DNA of 64,000 bases from Micromonospora coerulea (lineage in GTDB: Bacteria; Actinomycetota; Actinomycetes; Mycobacteriales; Micromonosporaceae), in contig NZ_JAEMUW010000023.1 of NCBI RefSeq assembly GCF_016598485.1, forward strand, positions 31,089-95,088. The letters run 5' to 3'. Below are positions 53,945 to 61,927 of this stretch, in pieces. The notes beneath the pieces are model-generated. The model was not told the DNA's origin. It saw only the letters and a list, made by a program, of their open reading frames with translations, and searched no databases. Every line of letters starts with the position of its first letter. Position 1 is the first letter of the stretch. Made by a program: the position numbers and the translations under genes.

Positions 53945-55528
53945 TCAGCCGGTGACCCGGCCGGCGTGGATGGCCCGGACCGCGTCGATGGTGTCGGCCT
54001 CCGCCGCGGTCTTGTCGCCCCGGTAGCGCACCACCCGGGCGAAGCGCAGCGCCATCCCACCCGGGTAGCGGCTGCTGGTCTGCACCCCGTCGAACGCGAT
54101 CTCGACGACCTGCTCGGGGCGGACCCGGACCACCCAGTCGCCCTTCTCCACCGCCAGGCCGAGGAACCGCTCGGTCTGCCAGCGCAGCAGCTCGTCGGTG
54201 AGGCCCTTGAACGTCTTGCCGAGCATCACGAACTCGCCGGTCCGCGGATCCCGGGCGCCCAGGTGCAGGTTGGAGAGCCAGCCCTGGCGCCGCCCGCTCC
54301 CCCACTCCACGGCCAGCACCACCAGGTCGAGGGTGTGCCGCGGCTTGACCTTGATCCAGGCCGACCCGCGCCGGCCCGCGTCGTACGGGGCGGCCGGGTC
54401 CTTGACCACCACCCCCTCCTGACCGGCGTCGACCGCGGCGGCGAAGGCCTCGCCGGCCCGCTCCGGCCCGTCCACCTCCATCCGGCCGACCAGCAGCGTC
54501 GGGTCCACCACGCCGGCCAGCGCGGCCCACCGCTCCCGGCCCGGCAGGTCGATCAGATCGGTGCCGTCCAGGTGCAGCAGGTCGAAGAAGTACGGCGTCA
54601 ACACGGTCTCGCCGGTGGTCTTGGCGGCGGCCAGCACGGCCGGGGCGACCGGGCTGCCGCCGGTGGTGCTGGGCGTGGTGCGGCGGGCGGCCCGGCTGGA
54701 GGTCTGCTGGAACGGCAGCGGGCGGCCGCTGGCGTCCAGCCCGATCGCCTCCCCGTCGAGCACCAGCTCCCGGGCCGGCAGCGCGCGCACCGCGGCGACC
54801 ACCTCGGGCAGCCGGGCGGTGATCTCGTCCAGGCTGCGGGTGAAGACCGCGATGTCCTGCCCCGACCGGTGCACCTGGATGCGGATGCCGTCGAGCTTCA
54901 CGTCGACCACGGCCGGGACGCCGGTCGCGGTGAGCGCCTCGTCCACGGAGGGGGCGCTCTGCGCCAGCATCGGCGCGAGCGGCCGGCCGACCTGGAGCCC
55001 GAACCCGGCCAGCGCGGCCGCGCCGCCGGAGAGCGCCGCCACCGCCACCGCCCGCAGGTCACCGGCGAGCAGCAGCGCCCGCCGTACCGCCGCCACCGGC
55101 ACCTCGGCCGCCCGGGCCACCGCGTCGGCGAGCAGCCCGGCCTGGGCCCCCTGCCGCAGCTCGCCGCTGAACAGTCCGCGCAGCATCCGCTGCTCGTCCG
55201 CGGTGGCCGCGGCGAAGAGCCGGCCGAGCAGCTCCCGACGGCGGGCCTGGGAGCCGGCGCCGCGGACCGCGGCGAGCTCGTCGATGGCCGCGTCGACGCC
55301 GGCGACGGTGAGCGTCGGCTCGGCGGCCGGCGGCGGCAGGTCACGGAGGCTGGCCCAGCCCACCCCGGTCTGCCGCTGGCGCAGCTCCCCGGCGAGGTAG
55401 CCGGAGCCCGCCGGCACCTCGGCCGGGTCGAGCGCGCGGAGCGCGGCGGCGAGCAGCTCCACCTTGGCCCGCCGGCCGCTGGTGGCGCCCACCGCGGCGG
55501 AGGTGGCCGCCAGGTCGAGGAACCGCAC
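53945..55528 (-). CDS. ATP-dependent DNA ligase (LigB type)
   Basis: A 527-residue ATP-dependent DNA ligase. The N-terminal DNA-binding domain (about 1-195) is followed by the nucleotidyltransferase domain with the lysine nucleophile in VVDVKLDGIRIQVHR (motif I, about residue 211), VLDGEAIG (motif III), EGVVVKDP (motif IV), AWIKVKPRH (motif V), then an OB domain. It joins nicked DNA in repair; the essential replicative ligase in bacteria is NAD-dependent, so this is a secondary enzyme. GTG start at 55528 with AGGA upstream. Confidence 0.93.
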   Translation of the reverse strand: MRFLDLAATSAAVGATSGRRAKVELLAAALRALDPAEVPAGSGYLAGELRQRQTGVGWASLRDLPPPAAEPTLTVAGVDAAIDELAAVRGAGSQARRRELLGRLFAAATADEQRMLRGLFSGELRQGAQAGLLADAVARAAEVPVAAVRRALLLAGDLRAVAVAALSGGAAALAGFGLQVGRPLAPMLAQSAPSVDEALTATGVPAVVDVKLDGIRIQVHRSGQDIAVFTRSLDEITARLPEVVAAVRALPARELVLDGEAIGLDASGRPLPFQQTSSRAARRTTPSTTGGSPVAPAVLAAAKTTGETVLTPYFFDLLHLDGTDLIDLPGRERWAALAGVVDPTLLVGRMEVDGPERAGEAFAAAVDAGQEGVVVKDPAAPYDAGRRGSAWIKVKPRHTLDLVVLAVEWGSGRRQGWLSNLHLGARDPRTGEFVMLGKTFKGLTDELLRWQTERFLGLAVEKGDWVVRVRPEQVVEIAFDGVQTSSRYPGGMALRFARVVRYRGDKTAAEADTIDAVRAIHAGRVTG

Positions 55529-55629
55529 GGACCCATCCTGCCAGCCATCCCCGACACCGCGGCGGATCACGGCCGGGCGGCGGATCCCGCGCGCCGCCCG
55601 GCCGGCCTCAGCACCGGAAAGCCCGCCCG

Positions 55630-55836
55630 TCAGGCGGAGACGGGCTCCTCGATCCGCAGGCCCCGGCCGCGGACCTCGTCGGCGACCCGGGAGAGCAGCG
55701 TGTCGAGCGCGACCAGCACGGCGGAGAGCTCCCCGAGCTGATCCTTGAGCGTGTCCTCGGGCCACGCGGAGACGTCGACGTCCCCCAGAGCAGTCACGGC
55801 GGCCTGGAGCCGCATCATCTCGTCGTTCGTACGCAT
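55630..55836 (-). CDS. Small helical protein, possibly leaderless
   Basis: A 68-residue acidic, mainly helical protein: MMRLQAAVTALGDVDVSAWP, EDTLKDQLGELSAVLVALD, then TLLSRVADEVRGRGLRIEEP. The pattern recalls the N-terminal helical part of DUF222/HNH (13E12-type) proteins, but no nuclease follows. There is no ribosome binding site; TATAGC lies nine bases before the ATG, which suggests a leaderless transcript. Function unknown. Confidence 0.65.
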   Translation of the reverse strand: MRTNDEMMRLQAAVTALGDVDVSAWPEDTLKDQLGELSAVLVALDTLLSRVADEVRGRGLRIEEPVSA

Positions 55837-55913
55837 GTTCGAAAGGCTATAACAGCCCCGCGCCCGCCACACCCCAAACTCCGACATCGGTGCCGAAGTT
55901 ACGGTTCCGACGC

Positions 55914-57290
55914 CTAACCGCGCGTCCCGCCCGCCTCGGCGACCTTCGCCAGCAGCAGCGCCTCGGCCAGGCAGACTCGGGCGAACTCGCCCAGGTGCAG
56001 GCTCTCGTTCGGCCCGTGCGCCCGGGCGTGCGGGTCCTCCACCCCGGTCACCAGGATCGCCGCCTGCGGGAACATCTCCTGGAAGGTGGCGATGAAGGGG
56101 ATCGACCCGCCCACCCCGATGTCCACCGGGTCGGTGCCGTCCCAGGCGCCCTTGAACGCCGAACGGGCCGCGTCGAACATCGGCCCGGTGGCGTCGATGA
56201 CGCAGGGGTCGCCGTCGTGCTCGAATGTCACCGTCACCTGCGCGCCCCACGGCGCGTGCTCCTCCAGGTGGGCGCGGAGCGCCGCGTACGCCTTCTTCGG
56301 GTCGTCGCCCGGCGCCAGCCGCACGCTCAGCTTGGCCTTCGCGGACGGGACCAGCGCGTTCGGCGCCTCGCCGGTGGCGGGGGCGTCGATGCCGAGCACC
56401 GCGAGGGCCGGCTTGGTCCAGAGCCGGTCGGTGATCCGGCCGGTGCCGATGAACCGCACGCCCTCGGCCAGGCCGGACTCGGCGCGGATCCGGTCCTCCG
56501 GGTAGTCGACGCTGGCGCCCTCCCGGCCGACCAGTCCCGCCACGGCCACGTCCCCGGCGTCGTCGTGCAGGGTGGCCAGCAGCCGGACCAGCGCGGTCAG
56601 CCCGTCCGGCACGGCGCCGCCGAACATCCCGCTGTGCACCGCGTGCTCCAGGGTGCGGACCTCGACGAAGCAGTTGACGATGCCGCGCAGCGAGGTGGTC
56701 AGCGCCGGCACGCCGATGTCCCAGTTGCCCGAGTCGGCGATCACGATCACGTCCGAGGCGATCTCGTCGCGGTGCTCGGCGAGCAGCTGCTCCAGCGAGT
56801 CGGAGCCGTACTCCTCCTCACCCTCGATGAAGAGGACCACGCCCACCGGGAGGCGGTCGCCGAACGCGCGCAGCGCGGCCACGTGCGCCATGATGCCGGC
56901 CTTGTCGTCGGCGGCACCGCGGCCGTAGAGACGGCCGTCCCGCTCGACCGGCTCGAACGGGTCGGACTCCCACAGCGCCCGGTCGCCGACCGGCTGGACG
57001 TCGTGGTGGGCGTAGAGCAGCACGGTGGGCGCGCCGGGCGGGGCGGGCTTCCTGCCGATCACGGCCGGCTGGCCGCCGGAGCGCACGATCTTGACGTCGA
57101 GGTCGCAGCCCCGCAGCAGCTCGGCCACCGCCTCGGCGGAACGCTCCACGTGCGAGTGGTCGAAGCCCTCGAAGGCGATGCCCGGGATGCGGACGAGACG
57201 TTCGAGGTCGGCACGGACTCCGGGCAGTTCACGCTCGACGGCGGCCCGCACCTCGGACTCGGACATGATCGGTGTGGTCATGACCGGCAT
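55914..57290 (-). CDS. M20 family dipeptidase
   Basis: A 458-residue M20 metallopeptidase of the cytosolic dipeptidase type. Zinc ligands and catalytic residues are in YAHHDVQPVG (His and Asp), GRGAADDKAGI (bridging Asp), EGEEEYGSDSL (general base Glu and Glu ligand), VIADSGNW and the late HGPNESLHL. The inserted dimerisation domain covers about residues 215-370. It cleaves dipeptides or related amides; substrate unknown. Start codons at 57290, 57281 and 57266 are all possible, with no decisive ribosome site. Confidence 0.9.
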   Translation of the reverse strand: MPVMTTPIMSESEVRAAVERELPGVRADLERLVRIPGIAFEGFDHSHVERSAEAVAELLRGCDLDVKIVRSGGQPAVIGRKPAPPGAPTVLLYAHHDVQPVGDRALWESDPFEPVERDGRLYGRGAADDKAGIMAHVAALRAFGDRLPVGVVLFIEGEEEYGSDSLEQLLAEHRDEIASDVIVIADSGNWDIGVPALTTSLRGIVNCFVEVRTLEHAVHSGMFGGAVPDGLTALVRLLATLHDDAGDVAVAGLVGREGASVDYPEDRIRAESGLAEGVRFIGTGRITDRLWTKPALAVLGIDAPATGEAPNALVPSAKAKLSVRLAPGDDPKKAYAALRAHLEEHAPWGAQVTVTFEHDGDPCVIDATGPMFDAARSAFKGAWDGTDPVDIGVGGSIPFIATFQEMFPQAAILVTGVEDPHARAHGPNESLHLGEFARVCLAEALLLAKVAEAGGTRG

Positions 57291-57359
57291 CGTATGCCGA
57301 CCTTACCGACGCCTTCGAGCCCGTCCGCCTGGCGGCTGGCCCTCGTCCGCCGGCTCCCG

Positions 57360-57490
57360 TTCGCCCGTTCCCGGCTGCCGGCGGCCCCGGTGCCGGCGAC
57401 CCGGTGCCGGCACCGGTGCCCGCCGTCCAGTGCCGGCGACCCAATGCCGGCCGCGTCCGGTGCCGCTGCCTGGTGCCGGCGAGTTTCGGG
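57360..57490. repeat. Degenerate GGTGCCGGCGACC-type short repeats
   Basis: The intergenic stretch repeats GTGCCGGCGACC-like units at least six times with variations (for example near 57391, 57403, 57433, 57451, 57475). It lies upstream of the M20 gene and downstream of the uridine kinase-like gene. No open frame here is convincing. Confidence 0.6.
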
Positions 57491-57548
57491 AAGTGCTGCG
57501 CAGGGGCGTGCCAGCGTCCGGGATCCAGCGGCGGAGGCGCGAAGGCGG

Positions 57549-58172
57549 TCAGGGCCGGCGGACGTAGTAGCGGGTGGCGTCGTGCGGGAGGGTCGGCGCG
57601 CCATCGACCACCAGGTCGGCTGCCGTCTCGGTGCGGTCGGCGGCGAAGTGCGCGCGTTCCCCGGCGTGCCAGCGACGCAGCTCGGGCAGGATCTCCAGCC
57701 CGTCCCGGGTGAGCGCGCGGGACAGTCGCAGCGGCTCCGGGGCGGTGACGAAGACCGACAGGGTCAGCTCGGGGCGGATCGCCGCCCGCGCCGCGCTCAC
57801 CCCCTCGACCAGCAGCACCGGCGAGACCGGCACCGGCACCTCCCGCGGCAGGAACGACCGTCGCACCCAGCTGTACCGCCGGTACGCCCCGGGCCGCCCG
57901 GCCCGCAGCGGCCCGAGCACCCACTCCTCCAGCCGCGACCAGAAGGTGAGCTGGTCGTCCCAGCCGTTGAGCAGGTCGTCCGTGCGTACCACCGGTGGTC
58001 GCCCGCCGCCGGGCAGCGCGGCGAGAGCGTCCGCGAGCCGCGTCGCGAAGACGCTCTTTCCCGCGCCGCTCGGCCCGTCGACGGCCACCAGCCGGGTACG
58101 CCCCAACCGCGCCGGCCCGGCGAGCACCCGCCGGGCCAGCTCGGCGTACGCCTCGACCACCGCCACCGTCAC
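57549..58172 (-). CDS. Uridine kinase-like P-loop protein
   Basis: A 207-residue P-loop kinase-like protein. Walker A is VAVDGPSGAGKSVFATRLAD (about residues 29-48). It continues with RTDDLLNGWDDQLTFWSRLEEWVLGPLRAGRP and VLLVEGVSAAR, a layout shared with actinobacterial uridine kinase-like proteins. The substrate is not certain. GTG start at 58172. The insertion element at 58195 begins only 23 bases upstream of this start and may have split the gene from its promoter. Confidence 0.78.
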   Translation of the reverse strand: MTVAVVEAYAELARRVLAGPARLGRTRLVAVDGPSGAGKSVFATRLADALAALPGGGRPPVVRTDDLLNGWDDQLTFWSRLEEWVLGPLRAGRPGAYRRYSWVRRSFLPREVPVPVSPVLLVEGVSAARAAIRPELTLSVFVTAPEPLRLSRALTRDGLEILPELRRWHAGERAHFAADRTETAADLVVDGAPTLPHDATRYYVRRP

Positions 58173-58261
58173 CCGCCCGACGCTAGCGCTCTGACCACAA
58201 ACGTTGGCCGGGTTGGCCGGTGGTTGGGGAATTGTCGTAGGGCTGGTGTTGGCTTCGGTTC

Positions 58262-59680
58262 GTGCCTCGCCGTCGGGATCCCGCCTTGCCGCGGGTCGTG
58301 CATCGCACGGCCCGGGTTGCTGTGCGGGTGACGGCAGGGCAGCGGCGGCGGTGTTTCGGGCTGCTGCGGTCGGCCGGTGATGTGTGGGCGTGTGTGTTGG
58401 AGGTCAACGGGTGGCGGCGCCGCCGCCGGGACGCGCCTCTGGTCGGCTATCAGCAGTTGTGTCGGGAGCTGTCCGCGTCGGGGCCGGGCACGTTCGCCGA
58501 ACTGGACACCACGGGTGCCCGGTCGGTGTTGCGCCGGTTCTCCGATGCGTGGTTCGCGGCGGCGAAACGCCGCAAGGCGGGTGACGCGTCGGCGCGGTTC
58601 CCGCGTCGCCGGCGGGGGTTGGTGCCGGTGCGCTGGTATCACGGCACGTTCACCCTCGACGGCCGCCGGGTGCGGATCCCCACCGCGAGAGGCGGGGCGC
58701 CGTTGTGGGTGCGCCTGGCGCGGGAGGTGCCGTATCCGGCCGAACAAGTCCGGTCGATCACCCTGCTGTGTGAGGGCGGCCGCCTGTTCCTCGACGTGAC
58801 CGCCGAGGTGCCGGTGGCGGTCTACCCGCCGGGTGAGGGACCGGATCCGGCCCGGGTGGCCGGGGTGGATCTCGGGATCATCCACCCCTACGCCGTGGCC
58901 GGCCCCGCCGGGGAAGGACTGCTGGTGTCGGGGCGGGCGATCCGCGCCGAACATCGCATGCACCTCGCTGACACGAAAGCCCGCCGCCGTGCCGTGGCCC
59001 GTCGGGCGCCGAAGCCGGGCCAGAAGGGGTCCCGGCGGTGGCGCAAGTACCGGCGTCGGGCACGCCTGGTGGAAGGCCGGCACCGGCGGCGGGTTCGCCA
59101 GGCCCAGCACGAGGCCGCCCGCTTGGTCGTGTCGTGGGCGGTGGGTCAGCGGGTCGGTGTGCTGCACGTCGGTGATCCCCGCGGGGTGTTGGAGATTCCT
59201 GCTGGGCGGCGGCACAACCTGCGGTTGCGGCAGTGGCAGATCGGCCGGCTCCTGCAGGTCCTCACCGACAAGGCCACCCTCGCCGGCATCACCGTCCGCC
59301 TGGTCGATGAGCGGGGCACGTCGTCCATCTGCCCTGCCTGCGGAAGGCGGGTGCCGAAGCCTCGTGGGCGGACCTTGTCCTGCCCGCACTGCGCGTTCTC
59401 CGGGCACCGTGACCTGGTCGCGGCCGCCAGCATCGCCACCCGTGTTCCGGGCGGCGGATCCACCACCCCGACAGCCGTCGTGCTGCCGGAGGTGGTCGAG
59501 CACCGTCGAGCCGGCCGGCACCTACCCGGTGCCGGGCGGTCTCAACGTGACCCCCGCCGCCCACCCCGGGCGGCGCGAGGATCAGTTGGCCCGCGCAGGC
59601 CCGCCCCACCAACCGGTGGGGAGTCGCTCGCCCAACGGGCGAGGATCCACAACACCCACCGCAAACCCGGTGAACGTTAG
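58262..59680 (+). CDS. tnpB: TnpB RNA-guided nuclease (OrfB family), atypical RuvC-II
   Basis: A 472-residue TnpB/OrfB protein. It has a basic N-terminal region, then a RuvC domain with Asp203 in VAGVDLGIIHPYAVAG, a zinc ribbon (Cys357, Cys360, Cys374, Cys377) and Asp384 in SGHRDLVAAASI. The usual RuvC-II glutamate (as in VIEDL) is replaced: this position reads VGDPRG with Gly304, while Glu350 in VDERGTSSICPACG could act instead. The last 75 residues are low-complexity and overlap the predicted guide RNA region. GTG start; an alternative start nearby is possible. Confidence 0.87.
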   Translation: MPRRRDPALPRVVHRTARVAVRVTAGQRRRCFGLLRSAGDVWACVLEVNGWRRRRRDAPLVGYQQLCRELSASGPGTFAELDTTGARSVLRRFSDAWFAAAKRRKAGDASARFPRRRRGLVPVRWYHGTFTLDGRRVRIPTARGGAPLWVRLAREVPYPAEQVRSITLLCEGGRLFLDVTAEVPVAVYPPGEGPDPARVAGVDLGIIHPYAVAGPAGEGLLVSGRAIRAEHRMHLADTKARRRAVARRAPKPGQKGSRRWRKYRRRARLVEGRHRRRVRQAQHEAARLVVSWAVGQRVGVLHVGDPRGVLEIPAGRRHNLRLRQWQIGRLLQVLTDKATLAGITVRLVDERGTSSICPACGRRVPKPRGRTLSCPHCAFSGHRDLVAAASIATRVPGGGSTTPTAVVLPEVVEHRRAGRHLPGAGRSQRDPRRPPRAARGSVGPRRPAPPTGGESLAQRARIHNTHRKPGER

Positions 59681-59683
59681 TGG
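59556..59683 (+). ncRNA. Candidate omega-RNA (TnpB guide scaffold)
   Basis: Three perfect hairpins follow one another at the 3' end of tnpB: GCCGCCC/GGGCGGC (59556-59574), CCCCACC/GGTGGGG (59604-59621) and CTCGCCC/GGGCGAG (59627-59643). The right inverted repeat follows. TnpB guide RNAs come from exactly this place and end at the element boundary, with the guide read from flanking DNA. The call is from position and structure; no expression evidence exists here. Confidence 0.55.
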
Positions 59684-59941
59684 ACACCGCACTAGCGCCC
59701 ACCACCGATCCTCCGATGGCCACCCGGGCCGCTCAATTCCCCACCCGACTCGCGCGGCTCCAGGCCCGCGCCGCGCCCCGGCCCCGCGCCACCGCGCGGC
59801 TCGCCCTGGTCACCCGCCGTCGGCGTCCGTCCCCGGCGCCCGCCTCCCCGGTGTGGCCCTCGGTCCCCCGTCCGCTGGATCCTGCGGGGCGGCGGGGCCG
59901 TTCGCCCAGCGGAGCGGGAACGCCGCCGGCATGATCGGGGA

Positions 59942-60358
59942 GTGCTCCATGACGTGATGAGTCCGGGCGTCGACGCCCTCCTGGAACAGGCCCGGGCCGG
60001 GCTCCGCCGGCTGACCCCGCACGGAACCGTCGAGGCGGTCCGCGCCGGGGCGCTGCTGGTCGACACGCGTACCGAGGCGCAGCGACGCGAGCAGGGAGAG
60101 CTGCCCGGCGCGGTCGTGATCGAGCGGACCGTGCTGGAGTGGCGGCTCGACCCGGCGAGCGCCTGGCGGATCCCCGAGGCCACCGGGTACGACCGGCAGA
60201 TCGTGGTGGTCTGCCGCGAGGGCTTCAGCTCGAGTCTGGCCGCGGCGGGTCTGCAGGCACTCGGGCTGCGCCGGGCCACCGACATGATCGGCGGCGTGCA
60301 GGCCTGGCGGGAGGCGGGCCTGCCGCTCTCCGACCGCCCCGCCGACGTCCGCTACTGA
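59942..60358 (+). CDS. Rhodanese-domain protein
   Basis: A 138-residue single rhodanese domain. It has LLVDTRTEAQRREQGELPGAVVIERTVLEWRL, the catalytic cysteine loop VVVCREGFSSSLAAAGL (about residues 95-111) and the closing MIGGVQAWREAGLPL. Such proteins move sulfane sulfur or sense persulfides. GTG at 59942 or ATG at 59957 could be the start. It lies just after the tnpB element and converges with cobQ. Confidence 0.88.
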   Translation: MLHDVMSPGVDALLEQARAGLRRLTPHGTVEAVRAGALLVDTRTEAQRREQGELPGAVVIERTVLEWRLDPASAWRIPEATGYDRQIVVVCREGFSSSLAAAGLQALGLRRATDMIGGVQAWREAGLPLSDRPADVRY

Positions 60359-60369
60359 CGGCCGGGCAA

Positions 60370-60383
60370 GCCCGCCGGCGGGC
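60370..60383. terminator. Palindrome between rhodanese gene and cobQ
   Basis: GCCCGCCGGCGGGC, a perfect 14-base palindrome, sits in the 27-base gap between the convergent stops at 60358 and 60386. It could help end both transcripts, though it has no loop of its own. Confidence 0.4.
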
Positions 60384-60385
60384 GG

Positions 60386-61927
60386 TCAGGTGGGCGGGGC
60401 GCCGGGCGGGATGAAGGGCAGGCCGCCGGGCGGGCCGGACTCGATCAGCTGCCAGAGCGCGGCCGTGTCCAGGTGCTCCTCGACGAGGTCCCCGAGCAGG
60501 TCCAGGCTCCGCTCGCGGGCGGCGGCGAACGCGGTGTCCGGGGCGACCCGGAAGCCGGTCCGGCGGGCGAGCCGGGCCACCTCGGTGAGGAACCGGCGGC
60601 GGAACCCGTCCGACTCGAACGCCCCGTGCCAGTGGGTGCCGTGCACCGCGCCGAGCAGCGCCCCCTCGCCGGTGCCGTCGGCGTACCGGAGGAGCGGGGG
60701 CAGCGCCGGGTCGGCGGCGGAGACGTACCCGTGGTGGATCTCGTAGCCGCGGACCGGGACGTCGCCCGCGGCGCTGCCGGTGGCCTGGCGGACGGTCTTG
60801 TGTGGGTCGAAGGTGACCTCGATGGGCAGCAGTCCGAGCCCGGGGACGCTGCCCTGCCCGCTCTCCACCGGGTCGTGGATGGCCCGGGCGAGCATCTGGA
60901 AGCCACCGCAGATGCCGAGCAGCGGCCGGCCGGCGGCGGCGTGCGCCAGCACGGCGTCGGCCAGGCCGGTCTCGCGCAGCCAGGCCAGGTCGGCCACGGT
61001 CGACTTGGAGCCGGGGAGCACGATCAGGTCGGCGGCGGCCAGCTCGGCGGGCTCGACGGTCAGCCGGACCCGGACGCCGGGCTCGGTGGCGAGCGCCTCG
61101 ACGTCCGTGGCGTTGCTGATCCGGGGCAGCCGGACCACGGCCACGTCGAGCCAGTCGGTGCCGTGCGGGGCGGCCGGTCGACCGAGCACCCGGCCGTAGG
61201 CGAGCGAGTCCTCGGCGTCCAGCCACAGGTCCAGCTCCCAGGGGAGCACCCCGTACGTCGGCCGGCCGGTGACCTGGCGCAGCATGTCCAGCCCGGGCTG
61301 GAGCAGGCCGAGGTCGCCCCGGAACTTGTTGATCACGAAGCCGGCGATCAGCGCCTGGTCGGCGGGGTCGAGCAGGGCGACCGTGCCGAACATCGAGGCG
61401 AAGACGCCGCCCCGGTCGATGTCGCCGACGACGATGGTGGGCAGCCCGGCGTGCCGGGCCAGCCCCATGTTCACGTAGTCACCCGCCCGTAGGTTGATCT
61501 CGGCGGGGCTGCCGGCGCCCTCGCAGATCACCACGTCGTACGCGGCCCGCAGCTCGGCCAGCGCGGCGAACGCGGTGCCGGCGAGCCGGGGGCGCAGCTT
61601 CCGGTAGTTGCCGGCGGTGACCGTGTCCACGGCCTCGCCGAGCAGCACCACCTGGCTGGCGTGGTCGCTGCCGGGCTTGAGCAGCACCGGGTTGAACCGC
61701 AGGTCCGGCGCGAGTCCGCAGGCGGCCGCCTGCATGGCCTGCGCCCGGCCGATCTCGCCGCCGCGCCCGTCCGGCCCGACCACGACCGCCGAGTTGTTGG
61801 ACATGTTCTGCGCCTTGAACGGCGCGACCTTGACGCCCCGCCGGTGCAGCCAGCGGCAGATGCCAGCGGTGAGCACGCTTTTGCCGGCGTCCGAGGTGGT
61901 CCCGGCGACCAGCAGGCCGCCGCTCAC
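60386..61927 (-). CDS. cobQ: Cobyric acid synthase
   Basis: A 513-residue CobQ that amidates four side chains of adenosylcobyrinate a,c-diamide using glutamine and ATP. The ATPase domain has GTTSDAGKSVLTAGICRWL (Lys16) and APFKAQNMSNNS. The amidotransferase domain keeps its nucleophile Cys340 in PLLGICGGFQML, with the downstream histidine in HGTHWHGAFE. Both active sites are intact, unlike in the CobB-like protein at 51542. The GTG start overlaps the cobD stop (GTGA). Confidence 0.95.
   Translation of the reverse strand: MSGGLLVAGTTSDAGKSVLTAGICRWLHRRGVKVAPFKAQNMSNNSAVVVGPDGRGGEIGRAQAMQAAACGLAPDLRFNPVLLKPGSDHASQVVLLGEAVDTVTAGNYRKLRPRLAGTAFAALAELRAAYDVVICEGAGSPAEINLRAGDYVNMGLARHAGLPTIVVGDIDRGGVFASMFGTVALLDPADQALIAGFVINKFRGDLGLLQPGLDMLRQVTGRPTYGVLPWELDLWLDAEDSLAYGRVLGRPAAPHGTDWLDVAVVRLPRISNATDVEALATEPGVRVRLTVEPAELAAADLIVLPGSKSTVADLAWLRETGLADAVLAHAAAGRPLLGICGGFQMLARAIHDPVESGQGSVPGLGLLPIEVTFDPHKTVRQATGSAAGDVPVRGYEIHHGYVSAADPALPPLLRYADGTGEGALLGAVHGTHWHGAFESDGFRRRFLTEVARLARRTGFRVAPDTAFAAARERSLDLLGDLVEEHLDTAALWQLIESGPPGGLPFIPPGAPPT

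Larger units (their letters stand above)
58195..59683 (+). mobile_element. Solitary tnpB insertion element with imperfect end repeats
   Basis: The element is bounded by imperfect inverted repeats, CCACAAACGTTGGCCGGG (58195-58212) and, on the other strand, CCACTAACGTTCACCGGG (59666-59683), matching at 15 of 18 positions. It carries only a tnpB gene, with no tnpA transposase, so it is of the IS1341-like kind that depends on a helper or is immobile. The element lies between the uridine kinase-like and rhodanese genes. Exact ends need comparison with an empty site. Confidence 0.7.

Noticed and set aside
59556..59643. CRISPR-like array at the serial hairpins
   Set aside because: The three hairpins differ in sequence and spacing, with no repeated unit and no cas genes. 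They fit a TnpB guide scaffold better.
59684..59941. Plus-strand open frame covering this gap after the tnpB element
   Set aside because: Translation is Pro/Arg/Thr-rich without any domain, and no ribosome site is seen. It looks like chance coding in high-GC DNA.
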